Shown piece by piece: positions 43,551-52,575 of a DNA stretch of 64,000 nucleotides; positions within the stretch are counted from its first letter, which is position 1; every line of letters begins with the position of its first letter. The stretch spans positions 178,037 to 242,036 of the forward strand of contig NZ_VHLM01000077.1 in NCBI RefSeq assembly GCF_009764685.1, written 5' to 3'. A program made the translations under genes and the position numbers. The DNA comes from Flavobacterium sp. I-STPP5a (GTDB taxonomy: Bacteria; Bacteroidota; Bacteroidia; Flavobacteriales; Flavobacteriaceae). A model generated the notes under the pieces. It did not search any database. It was not told the DNA's origin and saw nothing but the letters and a program-made list of their open reading frames with translations.

Positions 43551-46037
43551 ATGAAAAAGAATCTTTTGATTTTGTTTTTAGTTTTTTGTGGTTTTGCATC
43601 CAATGCATTAGCGCAAACTAAAATAAGTGGTATTGTCGTGGACAAACAAAACCAACCGATTCCGTTTGCCAATGTGGTTTTTAAAGGATCAAGTGAAGGA
43701 ATTGTTACGAATGAAGATGGGAATTTTTATTTGGAATCCCAAAAGACGTATAGCGTTGTTTTGGTTTCTTCAGTAGGTTTTTCTGAGAGAGAAATTACAT
43801 TAGAAAAAGCAGTTAACTATAATTTTAAAATCACGCTTAATGAAGCTGAAAGTTTAAATGAAGTTGTGGTGTTTGCTGGTAAGACTTCAAAGAAAAATAA
43901 TCCAGCGCTAGATATTTTGAGAAAAATTTGGGAACGAAAACGTAAAAACGGATTGTACCAGTTTGATCAGTACCAAATGGAAAAGTACGAAAAAGTAGAA
44001 TTTGACATGAACTCCTTAGACAGTGCTTTTATGAAAAATAAAATTTTTAAGGGCATGGAGTTTATCTTCAATCAAATGGATACTTCAAGAGTTACTGGTA
44101 AAACGTATTTACCCGTTTTTATTAATGAATCTCTTAATGATGTTTATGGAGATAATGTTTTAAAGAAAGTAAAAGATAAAATTAAAGCCAGTAAAACATC
44201 TGGATTTGATGGCAATCAGCAAATATTAGCTTTTGTAAAAGATTTATATTCGGATTACAACATTTACAACAATCACTTAACTTTTTTTGACAAAAGTTTT
44301 ACGAGTCCATTGTCTAAAACAGGTATTGATGTCTATAATTATGTCCTGAAAGACAGTGCCTACATTGATAAAAAATGGTGCTACAATATAGTGTTCTATC
44401 CAAGAAGAAAAAATGAATTGACTTTTAAAGGTGATTTTTGGGTGAACGATTCTACTTATGCCATTAAGAAAATTAATATGGCAGTGACTAAAAGTGCTAA
44501 TATTAACTGGGTAAAAGACATTTATATTGAACAAGAATTTGAGGTAGTTAGTGACTCCGTTTTTTTATTGACAAAGGATTATTTAATGTCTGACTTTGCC
44601 TTGAATAAAAAAGAAGATTCAAAAGGAGTCTATGGAAAACGAACGACTTATTTTAGAAATCATCAGTTCAACAAACCCTTGCCGGCATCTTTTTACAAAG
44701 ACGAAGTCAATTATATGGATGATGAAGTCTATAACAAATCAGAAGAATATTGGGACGACAACCGATTTGAGAATTTAAGCAAAGACGAGTTAGGGGTATA
44801 CAAAATGTTAGACACCCTACAAACAGTCAATAAATTCAAACGCTTGTACAACCTAGTTTCTATACTTGGTAGCGGCTATGTCGAATTTAAAAATTTTGAT
44901 TATGGTCCTGTTTTTTCTTCCTTTGGATTCAATGAAGTGGAAGGGATACGATTGCGTGTAGGCGGCAGAACGTTTTTTGGACCTAATGATCCTTGGCGAC
45001 TTCAAGCTTATACCGCGTATGGTTTTGATGATAATAAATTTAAATACGGTGTTTCGGGAAAATGGATGGTCGATAAAAAAAATAGAATCATTATTTCAGG
45101 AGGAAACAGGCGTGACATTGAACAAATAGGCGCGAGCTTAACCACAACCAATGATATTTTGGGACGTAGTTTTGCATCGTCAGCAGTTTTTTCATCAGGA
45201 AGTAATGGGAAACTGACTAACATTAATTTAACCAATATTGCACTAGAGATAGAACCTATTAAAAACGTGGTTATCCAAGCTGGGGTTTCGTATCGTACTC
45301 TTGAGTCGGCATCTTCTACTTTTAGTTTGGATTATTTTACAGATAGTGCAAAACAGGTGACCAAAAGTGATGTAAAGCAATCTGAAGCCAACCTTCAAAT
45401 TGAGTTTTCTCCAAAACGTAAAACAATTGGTTTTGGCGTAGAGCGTAGTATTGTTGATAGTCCATATAGCCGCTTCTTTGTCAATTATAGCCATGGTTTC
45501 AAGGGACTTTTGGATAGTGATTTTAAATATGATAAGTTGCAATTGTATTACAAGCAGCCTATCATTATTGGTCCACTAGGAAGAACAAATTTAATCATGG
45601 AAGTAGGGAAGACTTTTGGAGAAATTCCGCTTGGTTTGTTGAGCGTAATTCCAGGAAATCAAACGTATTTTACTATCGAAAACACTTTTAGCAATCTTAA
45701 TTTCTATGAGTTCGTTTCAGATGAATACATAACCTTACAATGGAATCACAACTTTAATGGCCGCATTTTTTCTAGAATTCCGTTTATGCGCAAACTCAAT
45801 TGGAGAGAAATTATAGCAGTGCGCGGGGTATACGGTTCTGTTACTGATGGCAATAGAGCAATAAATGCATCTGGCTTGGTTTATAATGCTCCAGAAAGAG
45901 GCTACTGGGAATATAGCGCCGGTATTGGAAATATTTTTAAAGTATTCCGTATTGATTTTGCTTGGAGAGGTAATTATCTTAACACGCCAGGGGCCAATAA
46001 TTTTACGGTAAAAGGTTCTTTTGGATTTAATTTCTAG
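43551..46037 (+). CDS. DUF5686 family outer-membrane protein with carboxypeptidase-like regulatory domain
   Basis: An 828-residue exported protein: signal peptide MKKNLLILFLVFCGFASNA, an N-terminal CarboxypepD_reg-like beta-sandwich (about 24-105, ISGIVVDKQNQPIPFANVVF), then the large DUF5686 region (about 115-828) with barrel-like strands and a terminal Phe (VKGSFGFNF). It is a Bacteroidota-specific outer-membrane family of unknown function. The start at 43551 is chosen because the ATG at 43518 lies inside the terminator stem. The stop codon overlaps the repeat element copy B. Confidence 0.9.
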   Translation: MKKNLLILFLVFCGFASNALAQTKISGIVVDKQNQPIPFANVVFKGSSEGIVTNEDGNFYLESQKTYSVVLVSSVGFSEREITLEKAVNYNFKITLNEAESLNEVVVFAGKTSKKNNPALDILRKIWERKRKNGLYQFDQYQMEKYEKVEFDMNSLDSAFMKNKIFKGMEFIFNQMDTSRVTGKTYLPVFINESLNDVYGDNVLKKVKDKIKASKTSGFDGNQQILAFVKDLYSDYNIYNNHLTFFDKSFTSPLSKTGIDVYNYVLKDSAYIDKKWCYNIVFYPRRKNELTFKGDFWVNDSTYAIKKINMAVTKSANINWVKDIYIEQEFEVVSDSVFLLTKDYLMSDFALNKKEDSKGVYGKRTTYFRNHQFNKPLPASFYKDEVNYMDDEVYNKSEEYWDDNRFENLSKDELGVYKMLDTLQTVNKFKRLYNLVSILGSGYVEFKNFDYGPVFSSFGFNEVEGIRLRVGGRTFFGPNDPWRLQAYTAYGFDDNKFKYGVSGKWMVDKKNRIIISGGNRRDIEQIGASLTTTNDILGRSFASSAVFSSGSNGKLTNINLTNIALEIEPIKNVVIQAGVSYRTLESASSTFSLDYFTDSAKQVTKSDVKQSEANLQIEFSPKRKTIGFGVERSIVDSPYSRFFVNYSHGFKGLLDSDFKYDKLQLYYKQPIIIGPLGRTNLIMEVGKTFGEIPLGLLSVIPGNQTYFTIENTFSNLNFYEFVSDEYITLQWNHNFNGRIFSRIPFMRKLNWREIIAVRGVYGSVTDGNRAINASGLVYNAPERGYWEYSAGIGNIFKVFRIDFAWRGNYLNTPGANNFTVKGSFGFNF

Positions 46038-46121
46038 GAGCTAATCCGGCTGTACACTATATCTTTTTATAAGGCGAAAAAAAATCGCCTTATAAAAAGG
46101 ATGCCGTTTCCATCCGGGCTA
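46036..46121 (-). repeat. Structured interspersed element, copy B (inverted)
   Basis: Read on the minus strand it starts TAGCCCGGATGGAAACGGCA and ends AGCTCCT, matching copy A in both arms. The inner stem is unrelated: CTTTTTATAAGGCGA (46063-46077) with TCGCCTTATAAAAAG (46085-46099), 15 bp, A7 loop. It begins within the stop codon of the DUF5686 gene and runs to 12 bp before the glycosylase start. Confidence 0.8.
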
Positions 46122-46133
46122 AAAAATCAAATT

Positions 46134-46736
46134 ATGCAAGAAGCCATCGACTACCTTTTAGAAAAAGATACCATTTTCAAGTCAATCATTGAAAATTACG
46201 GATTGCCAACCATTCCCAAAAGACCACAAGGTTTTGAGACTTTGGTGTTATTAATTTTGGAACAACAAGTTTCTATTGATTCGGCGAAAGCCACTTTTTT
46301 GAAAATAAAAACTACTCTAAAAACGATGGCACCCGAAGCTCTTCTTGATGTGTCTGATGCCGATTTTAGGAATCTTGGCGTAAGCCGACAAAAAACGTCC
46401 TATATTAAAGCTTTGGCGACAGCGCTATTAAATAAAGAACTTGATCTAGAAAGTTTGCCAGCTAAAACCGCTCAGGAAGTTCGGGAAGAACTCATCAAAA
46501 TCAAAGGCATTGGGAACTGGACCATAGATATTTATTTAATGTTTTGCTTGCAAGCACCAGATGTATTGCCACTTGGTGATATAGCAGTTGTCAATACCTT
46601 AAAAGAATTACTGGACATTCATGACAAAGAACTCATGTATGCACACGCACAGCAGTGGAGCCCATATCGGTCCTATGCGACTTATTTATTGTGGCATCAT
46701 TACTTGAAGAAACGAAATAGAACCATTACGTATTAA
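46134..46736 (+). CDS. AlkA-type DNA-3-methyladenine glycosylase (HhH-GPD)
   Basis: A 200-residue base-excision glycosylase of the helix-hairpin-helix GPD family: FETLVLLILEQQVSI, then the hairpin LIKIKGIGNWTIDIYLM and the catalytic Asp149 in LPLGDIAVVN. It lacks the N-terminal domain of E. coli AlkA, as do many short homologues. It should remove alkylated purines. The ATG at 46101 lies inside the repeat element and would add 11 residues encoded by it (MPFPSGLKNQI), so 46134 is preferred. Confidence 0.88.
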   Translation: MQEAIDYLLEKDTIFKSIIENYGLPTIPKRPQGFETLVLLILEQQVSIDSAKATFLKIKTTLKTMAPEALLDVSDADFRNLGVSRQKTSYIKALATALLNKELDLESLPAKTAQEVREELIKIKGIGNWTIDIYLMFCLQAPDVLPLGDIAVVNTLKELLDIHDKELMYAHAQQWSPYRSYATYLLWHHYLKKRNRTITY

Positions 46737-46783
46737 AAGTAGGTTTTTTTTAAATTTATTGTAGAGATAACCTTTAATTTTCA

Positions 46784-46813
46784 TTGCAAAAACGTATCGT
46801 TTGATTACTTTTG
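46784..46813 (+). promoter_or_regulatory. Promoter of ppa
   Basis: TTG (46784-46786), exactly 19 nt, TACTTTTG (46806-46813): a complete match to the Bacteroidota consensus, 29 bp before the start codon. Confidence 0.8.
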
Positions 46814-46842
46814 CAGGATAATTATAGATAAGAAAAACTAAA

Positions 46843-47373
46843 ATGACTGCAGACAAAGTAACAACTTTCGATGTCTTAATCGAAATACCAAGAGGAAGTA
46901 GAAATAAATACGAATATGATTTCGAAATAAAAAGAATGCGTTTTGATAGAATGTTGTTCTCTTCAATGATGTATCCAGCTGATTACGGATTTATCCCTGA
47001 AACTTTAGCATTAGATGGAGATCCATTAGATGTATTAGTTTTGGTGAACGAACCAACTTTTCCTGGTTGTGTAATGGAAGTAAAGCCTATTGGAGTATTT
47101 CACATGGCTGACGATAAAGGACCAGATGAAAAAGTAATCTGTGTGCCTGTTTCTGATCCAATTTGGAATTCATTAGAAAACCTTTCAGACATTAACCCAC
47201 ACTTATTAAAAGAAATTGAGCACTTCTTTCAAGTATACAAAGATCTTGAGAACAAAAAAGTAGATGTTGAAGGTTGGGGAGATGTAAACGAAGCATACGC
47301 AATCATCAAAGAATGTACAGAGCGCTTCAATGCAATCGAAAACAAACCAGAAGGTTTATTTAGTATTAAGTAA
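46843..47373 (+). CDS. ppa: Inorganic pyrophosphatase (soluble, family I)
   Basis: A 176-residue family I pyrophosphatase. The signature DGDPLDVLVL with its three metal-binding Asp is at about 65-74, and IPRGSRNKYEYD and YPADYGFIPETLA precede it. It hydrolyses PPi in the cytoplasm. The membrane pyrophosphatase that uses the same substrate follows 111 bp downstream, after a terminator, so the cell has both PPi-wasting and PPi-energised enzymes side by side. Confidence 0.97.
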   Translation: MTADKVTTFDVLIEIPRGSRNKYEYDFEIKRMRFDRMLFSSMMYPADYGFIPETLALDGDPLDVLVLVNEPTFPGCVMEVKPIGVFHMADDKGPDEKVICVPVSDPIWNSLENLSDINPHLLKEIEHFFQVYKDLENKKVDVEGWGDVNEAYAIIKECTERFNAIENKPEGLFSIK

Positions 47374-47396
47374 TAATTTAGCATAATAATTGTAAA

Positions 47397-47430
47397 AAAA
47401 GCAATATTCCGTTTGGAGTATTGCTTTTTT
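47397..47430 (+). terminator. Terminator after ppa
   Basis: AAAAGCAATATTCC (47397-47410) pairs with GGAGTATTGCTTTT (47415-47428), one G-T wobble, GTTT loop, T6 tail. Confidence 0.9.
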
Positions 47431-47484
47431 GCTTAAATTCGTTTGGTTACACAATAAGTATTAACTATAAACCAAACCAAAATT

Positions 47485-50040
47485 ATGAATACAATTATGA
47501 TTTATTTGCCAATCGCCATGGCATTCATTGGACTGGCATTTATGTTTACAAAACGAGCATGGGTTTTAAAACAAGATCCAGGTGACGGTAAAATGAAAGA
47601 GATTTCAGATTACATTTACGAAGGCGCTTTGGCTTTCCTCAAAGCAGAATATCGATTATTGACTTTCTTTGTTATTGGAGCCAGTATTGCATTGGCTGGT
47701 ATTTCGTTTATTGTTCCCACAACACATATATTAATAGTAGTGGCTTTTATTTTTGGTGCATTCTTCTCAGCCCTTGCTGGAAATATGGGAATGAAAATAG
47801 CGACTAAAACGAATGTGAGAACTACGCAGGCTGCTCGAACGAGTTTGCCGCAAGCTTTAAAAGTGTCTTTTGGTGGTGGAACCGTAATGGGACTTGGTGT
47901 TGCAGGTTTAGCGGTTTTAGGTTTGACCACATTCTTTATATTTTTCTTTCATTTTTTTATGAACGGTGTCTGGACTTCAACAGAAGATATGACCATTGTT
48001 TTGGAAACTTTAGCTGGCTTTTCTCTTGGAGCAGAATCAATAGCGTTATTTGCGAGAGTTGGTGGCGGTATTTACACAAAAGCCGCCGATGTAGGTGCCG
48101 ATTTAGTAGGTAAAGTAGAAGCAGGAATTCCAGAAGACGACCCTCGAAATCCAGCTACAATTGCAGATAATGTAGGAGATAACGTAGGCGATGTTGCTGG
48201 TATGGGTGCTGATTTATTTGGCTCTTATGTTGCAACGGTTTTGGCAGCAATGGTGCTAGGGAATTATGTGATCAAAGATATGGATGGTGCTATTCAAGAT
48301 GCTTTTGGAGGTATTGGACCCATTTTATTACCAATGGCAATTGCTGGTTTTGGAATTTTATTTTCGATAATCGGAACCATGTTAGTGAAAATCACAGATG
48401 ACAATGCCAAAGAAGCACAAGTACAAAAGGCTTTGAATATTGGGAATTGGGTTTCTATAGGTTTGACTTTAGTAGCTTGTTACTTTCTAGTGCAATACAT
48501 GTTACCAGAAACCATGAAAATGGATTTCTTTGGAGAAGGAACTAAAGAGATTTCGTCCATGCGTGTTTTTTACGCCACAATTGTAGGTTTGGTTGTAGGT
48601 GCGGTTATTTCATCGGTTACTGAATATTATACGGGCTTAGGTACAAAACCGGTAATGGCTATTGTACAAAAATCAAGTACGGGAGCGGGTACCAACGTAA
48701 TTGCTGGATTAGCAACCGGAATGATTTCAACTTTTCCAACGGTTTTATTATTTGCAGCAGCGATTTGGTCTTCGTATGCGTTTGCAGGATTTTATGGAGT
48801 GGCTTTGGCGGCATCAGCAATGATGGCAACCACAGCGATGCAATTAGCAATCGATGCTTTTGGACCTATATCGGATAATGCGGGCGGAATTGCAGAAATG
48901 AGCGAATTGCCTAAAGAAGTACGTACCAGAACCGATATTTTAGATTCTGTAGGGAATACAACAGCAGCAACTGGGAAAGGATTTGCTATTGCTTCGGCAG
49001 CATTGACATCACTAGCCTTATTTGCAGCTTATGTAACATTCACGGGGATTGACGGAATCAATATTTTCAAAGCGCCAGTTTTGGCCATGTTATTTGTAGG
49101 CGGAATGATTCCCGTAGTTTTCTCGGCGCTAGCCATGAATTCAGTAGGGAAAGCTGCTATGGATATGGTTTACGAAGTGCGTCGTCAGTTCAGAGAAATT
49201 CCTGGAATTATGGAAGGAACTGCAAAACCAGAATATGCTAAATGCGTTGATATTTCGACCAAAGCCGCTTTACGCGAAATGATGTTGCCAGGAATTTTGA
49301 CTATTGGTTTCCCAATTGCGATTGTTCTACTTGGAAAATTAGTTTATGCCGATAACAACCAACTCATCGCTGAGATGCTCGGCGGGTACATGGCTGGAGT
49401 TACGGTTTCGGGTGTACTTTGGGCAGTGTTCCAAAACAATGCTGGAGGTGCTTGGGACAATGCCAAAAAGTCTTTTGAAGCAGGTGTGATGATCAATGGT
49501 GAAATGACCTATAAAGGTTCTGATGCGCACAAAGCAGCGGTTACTGGTGATACAGTTGGTGATCCTTTCAAAGACACTTCGGGACCATCTATGAATATTT
49601 TGATCAAATTGACTTGTTTAATTGGTTTGGTTATTGCTCCCATTTTAGGAAATGGTCACTCAGATGTAGCTTCAGTTAAGTCTTGTTGCGCTGCTCATTC
49701 TAAAACAGAAATGGTTTACAGTATGGGCAAATGTGCCCCTTCAAAAATGGCTAACATGACTAAAGCAGAATGTGAAGCGATGTGTAAAGAAAACGGATGT
49801 ACACCTGAACAAACAGCAAAATGTTTGGCAAATTTTGATGCCAATGGTAAATATAAAAATCAAAAAACAGATTGTTTTGATACCAGTAAATATGAGAAAA
49901 AAACCGTGAACGTAAGTATCTCTTCTACAGATGGAAAGACTGTTGGGAAAGTAACAAAAATAGTCAACGGAAAAACAACAACAGAGGTTTTTGAAGGTAC
50001 AGAAGCTGAAGTAAAAGCCAAAATTGATGCTGTGAAGTAA
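47485..50040 (+). CDS. hppA: Membrane-bound ion-pumping pyrophosphatase with Cys-rich C-terminal tail
   Basis: An 851-residue pump of about 16 helices that couples PPi hydrolysis to H+ or Na+ export. The PPi site [20 protein letters not shown] (from about residue 202) and [18 protein letters not shown] are intact. At the K+-dependence site the motif is [10 protein letters not shown] (490-499): Ala and Gly at the two diagnostic positions point to a K+-dependent enzyme. The core ends at [11 protein letters not shown] (about 723). About 128 extra residues follow, with eight Cys ([23 protein letters not shown]) and then a Lys/Thr-rich segment; most family members stop after the core. Confidence 0.93.
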   Translation: MNTIMIYLPIAMAFIGLAFMFTKRAWVLKQDPGDGKMKEISDYIYEGALAFLKAEYRLLTFFVIGASIALAGISFIVPTTHILIVVAFIFGAFFSALAGNMGMKIATKTNVRTTQAARTSLPQALKVSFGGGTVMGLGVAGLAVLGLTTFFIFFFHFFMNGVWTSTEDMTIVLETLAGFSLGAESIALFARVGGGIYTKAADVGADLVGKVEAGIPEDDPRNPATIADNVGDNVGDVAGMGADLFGSYVATVLAAMVLGNYVIKDMDGAIQDAFGGIGPILLPMAIAGFGILFSIIGTMLVKITDDNAKEAQVQKALNIGNWVSIGLTLVACYFLVQYMLPETMKMDFFGEGTKEISSMRVFYATIVGLVVGAVISSVTEYYTGLGTKPVMAIVQKSSTGAGTNVIAGLATGMISTFPTVLLFAAAIWSSYAFAGFYGVALAASAMMATTAMQLAIDAFGPISDNAGGIAEMSELPKEVRTRTDILDSVGNTTAATGKGFAIASAALTSLALFAAYVTFTGIDGINIFKAPVLAMLFVGGMIPVVFSALAMNSVGKAAMDMVYEVRRQFREIPGIMEGTAKPEYAKCVDISTKAALREMMLPGILTIGFPIAIVLLGKLVYADNNQLIAEMLGGYMAGVTVSGVLWAVFQNNAGGAWDNAKKSFEAGVMINGEMTYKGSDAHKAAVTGDTVGDPFKDTSGPSMNILIKLTCLIGLVIAPILGNGHSDVASVKSCCAAHSKTEMVYSMGKCAPSKMANMTKAECEAMCKENGCTPEQTAKCLANFDANGKYKNQKTDCFDTSKYEKKTVNVSISSTDGKTVGKVTKIVNGKTTTEVFEGTEAEVKAKIDAVK

Positions 50041-50064
50041 AATAGTAAAATCATATAATAAAAA

Positions 50065-50098
50065 AAATGCCTTGCAATTTGCGAGGCATTTATGTTTT
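50065..50098. terminator. Terminator between hppA and the deoxynucleoside kinase gene
   Basis: AAATGCCTTGC (50065-50075) pairs with GCGAGGCATTT (50081-50091), one G-T wobble, 5-nt loop; flanked by A7 on the left, which favours use by the minus-strand gene, and a weak T tail on the right. Confidence 0.75.
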
Positions 50099-50127
50099 AT
50101 AATAATAGGTTATTTTTTTTTGTTGTT

Positions 50128-50742
50128 CTAAAACAACCCGTTCAATTCGGCATCGATACGGTTAAAAATATTTCCTAAATCTTCAGGATTGTCAACAAAA
50201 TTTATGTTGTCAACATCAATGATTAATAATTTTCCTTTGTCATAGGTTTGTATCCAGCCTTCGTAGCGCTCGTTCAAACGGCTTAAGTACTCAATTGATA
50301 TGGAGTTTTCGTATTCGCGGCCACGTTTGTGTATTTGTCCCACTAAATTAGGGATAGAACTTCTTAAATAAATCAGTAGATCGGGTGCTTTAACCGTTGA
50401 CTCCATCAATTCAAATAAAGAAGAATAATTCTGAAAATCACGATTGGTCATTAAACCCATCGCATATAAGTTGGGAGCAAAAATGTGCGCATCCTCATAA
50501 ATGGTTCTGTCCTGAATGATTTTTTTACCGCTTTCGCGAATTTGCATCACTTGACGAAAACGGCTGTTCAAGAAATAAATTTGTAAATTAAAGGACCAAC
50601 GTTCCATTTGATGATAAAAATCATCTAAGTACGGATTGTCAACTACATCTTCAAAATGCGGTTCCCACTTAAACTGTTTCGCTAATAATCGGGTTAAAGT
50701 TGTTTTTCCTGAGCCTATATTTCCTGCTATTGCTATGTGCAT
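50128..50742 (-). CDS. Deoxynucleoside kinase
   Basis: A 204-residue P-loop kinase of the dNK/dGK-dCK family: Walker A GNIGSGKTT (7-15), the ERWSF-like MERWSFNLQIYFL, the DRTIYEDAHIFA motif with catalytic Asp-Arg and the lid RGREYENSI. It phosphorylates deoxynucleosides for salvage. Its first base overlaps the stop codon of the upstream gene, so the two are co-translated. Confidence 0.92.
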   Translation of the reverse strand: MHIAIAGNIGSGKTTLTRLLAKQFKWEPHFEDVVDNPYLDDFYHQMERWSFNLQIYFLNSRFRQVMQIRESGKKIIQDRTIYEDAHIFAPNLYAMGLMTNRDFQNYSSLFELMESTVKAPDLLIYLRSSIPNLVGQIHKRGREYENSISIEYLSRLNERYEGWIQTYDKGKLLIIDVDNINFVDNPEDLGNIFNRIDAELNGLF

Positions 50743-51533
50743 TACGGTATTATGATTTTATAATTGCTAATTCCTGAGGTTGTAAAAATAGATAAAATTT
50801 GGTCTTTGTAATGAAATTTGACAAACGTTTTTTCGGAAATTACCAACTGTGTTTTTTGTTCTTTTGCTACATCAACAAAGTATAATTCTCCGCTTTTAGA
50901 ATAGATGTATTGGGTGTCATTTAAAAGGGCAATAAAATCAAAATCAGGTGTGCTATGTATTTTTTTTATTTTTCCAAAAATGTCACAAGCGTACCAGTTT
51001 TTTGCGGTATCAATCCATTGGAACAAATTGAAATCAGTGCTGTAAAATATAATGTTTTCACTTAAGGGTGTCGCCAGTGTTTTGTAATTCTGATTCAAAT
51101 AATCGTACAAGCCTATTTGTTGATTCATGCTGTTATAAACCCAAATCTGGTTTTGAGAAGCTATACCTACCGCTGTTGGGACTATTGGTATTGGATTTTC
51201 TGAAAAATTTATTTTTTGAGTCTCATTCAATTGATTGTCTAGAGTAATAACCGTATTGAAATTTTCGTAAAATAAAACTAATTTGAGAGGGTTTTGTAGA
51301 TCGACCTTTGTGATCTTCCCCAACGAAATATTTTTGTAATCCAATCTTTCGCTCCCATTAATTTTAGAAAAAACATCATTTTTAAGGGTGTAATAAAACC
51401 CAAAGGAGTCGTATCCTAAAAAATCATCAGCATCCACAGCAATCGTGTTCAATTTTGTAACAGTTTGTTTCTGATTTTGACAAAAACCTATTGTTGAACA
51501 GTAAAATAGGGTCAAAAAAACTAATTTTTTCAT
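50742..51533 (-). CDS. Exported protein of unknown function, propeller-like
   Basis: A 263-residue protein with a signal peptide (MKKLVFLTLFYCSTIGFC). The mature part alternates short beta-type segments with repeated aromatic and Asn/Asp turns (QIWVYNSMNQQIGLYDYLNQ, YIYSKSGELYFVDV), suggesting a small beta-propeller. I do not recognise a catalytic motif or named family. It overlaps the deoxynucleoside kinase by 1 bp, an arrangement I have the impression is kept in Flavobacterium; the functional link is unclear. Confidence 0.78.
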   Translation of the reverse strand: MKKLVFLTLFYCSTIGFCQNQKQTVTKLNTIAVDADDFLGYDSFGFYYTLKNDVFSKINGSERLDYKNISLGKITKVDLQNPLKLVLFYENFNTVITLDNQLNETQKINFSENPIPIVPTAVGIASQNQIWVYNSMNQQIGLYDYLNQNYKTLATPLSENIIFYSTDFNLFQWIDTAKNWYACDIFGKIKKIHSTPDFDFIALLNDTQYIYSKSGELYFVDVAKEQKTQLVISEKTFVKFHYKDQILSIFTTSGISNYKIIIP

Positions 51534-51647
51534 AAAGGTAAAATTACAATTAAACCAAAAGCTTAATTAATTGTCTTAATATTTATTTAACAGTATCGTT
51601 GTAACAAAAATACTAATATCTACTCTTATTTATTAAAAACCATCAAG

Positions 51648-52544
51648 ATGCAAAGATTAATTTTAACATTGGTAATCGCAGTAGTTTCCTTTTTAGGGTT
51701 ACAAGCGCAGGAATTTCAAGGAATGGCTGTTTATGAAAGTAAAACGAGTACTTCTGATTTTAAATCCAGAATGGAAGGCAACAAAAACATGACCCCTGAC
51801 ATGCAAAAAATGATTGAAGAACGAATGAAAAAGATGTTCGAAAAAACATTTATTCTCAACTTTAACAAAACGGCTTCCATTTATAAAGAAGAAGAAAAAT
51901 TAGAGGCTTCAAATCAAGCAGGTGGCGGATTCCGAATGATGTCAAGCTTCGCAGGAGGTGGCGGAACGTATTACAAGAACGTAAAAGACAAACAATACAG
52001 CAACGACAAAGAGTTTATGGGTAAAGAATTCTTGGTTAAAGATTCGCTTTCAAGTCTAGCTTGGAAAATGGAATCCGAAACAAGAGTAATAGGCGGGTAT
52101 ACTTGTTACAAAGCTACTGCAACAAAGAAACCAAGCGCTACAGATTTTAGAAATATGCGTCCTCGTAAAGATGATGCTGAAAAGAAAGAAGGAGCAAAAC
52201 CTGCTGAGGAGAAAAAAACCAATTTTTTGGATGCTGTTGAGGTACCAAAAGAAATTGTGGTTACCGCTTGGTATACGCCTGAAATCCCAGTGAGTCAAGG
52301 ACCTGAAGGCTATTGGGGTTTGCCTGGATTAATTTTGGAAGTAAATGATGGACGCACAACTATTTTGTGTTCAAAAGTAGTTTTAAACCCAAAAGATAAA
52401 GTTGAGATTAAAGCGGTTGCAAAAGGAAAAGTAGTTTCGCAAAAAGAATATGACGAAGCCGTGATGAAAAAAATGGAAGAGTGGAGAGAGATGAATCAAG
52501 GACGTGGCGGAAATGGCGGCATGCAAATGCGTTTTGGAAATTAA
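51648..52544 (+). CDS. GLPGLI family protein
   Basis: A 298-residue exported protein with a signal peptide (MQRLILTLVIAVVSFLGLQA) and the family-naming motif in GYWGLPGLILEV (about residues 222-233). The N-terminal half has a Met/Gly-rich stretch and a Lys-rich insertion (PRKDDAEKKEGAKPAEEKK). Function is unknown. It is followed after 31 bp by a large outer-membrane receptor, a pairing typical of GLPGLI genes in Bacteroidota, so the two probably act together. Confidence 0.93.
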   Translation: MQRLILTLVIAVVSFLGLQAQEFQGMAVYESKTSTSDFKSRMEGNKNMTPDMQKMIEERMKKMFEKTFILNFNKTASIYKEEEKLEASNQAGGGFRMMSSFAGGGGTYYKNVKDKQYSNDKEFMGKEFLVKDSLSSLAWKMESETRVIGGYTCYKATATKKPSATDFRNMRPRKDDAEKKEGAKPAEEKKTNFLDAVEVPKEIVVTAWYTPEIPVSQGPEGYWGLPGLILEVNDGRTTILCSKVVLNPKDKVEIKAVAKGKVVSQKEYDEAVMKKMEEWREMNQGRGGNGGMQMRFGN

Positions 52545-52575
52545 TCCGAACACATTAGAAATATACCCAATTAAA

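Noticed and set aside
50742..51533. Idea that the exported protein beside the deoxynucleoside kinase is a nucleoside receptor
   Set aside because: Only gene overlap supports it; no binding motif is visible.
52504..52575. Extended start of the outer-membrane receptor
   Set aside because: It runs inside the GLPGLI gene and would bury the signal peptide.
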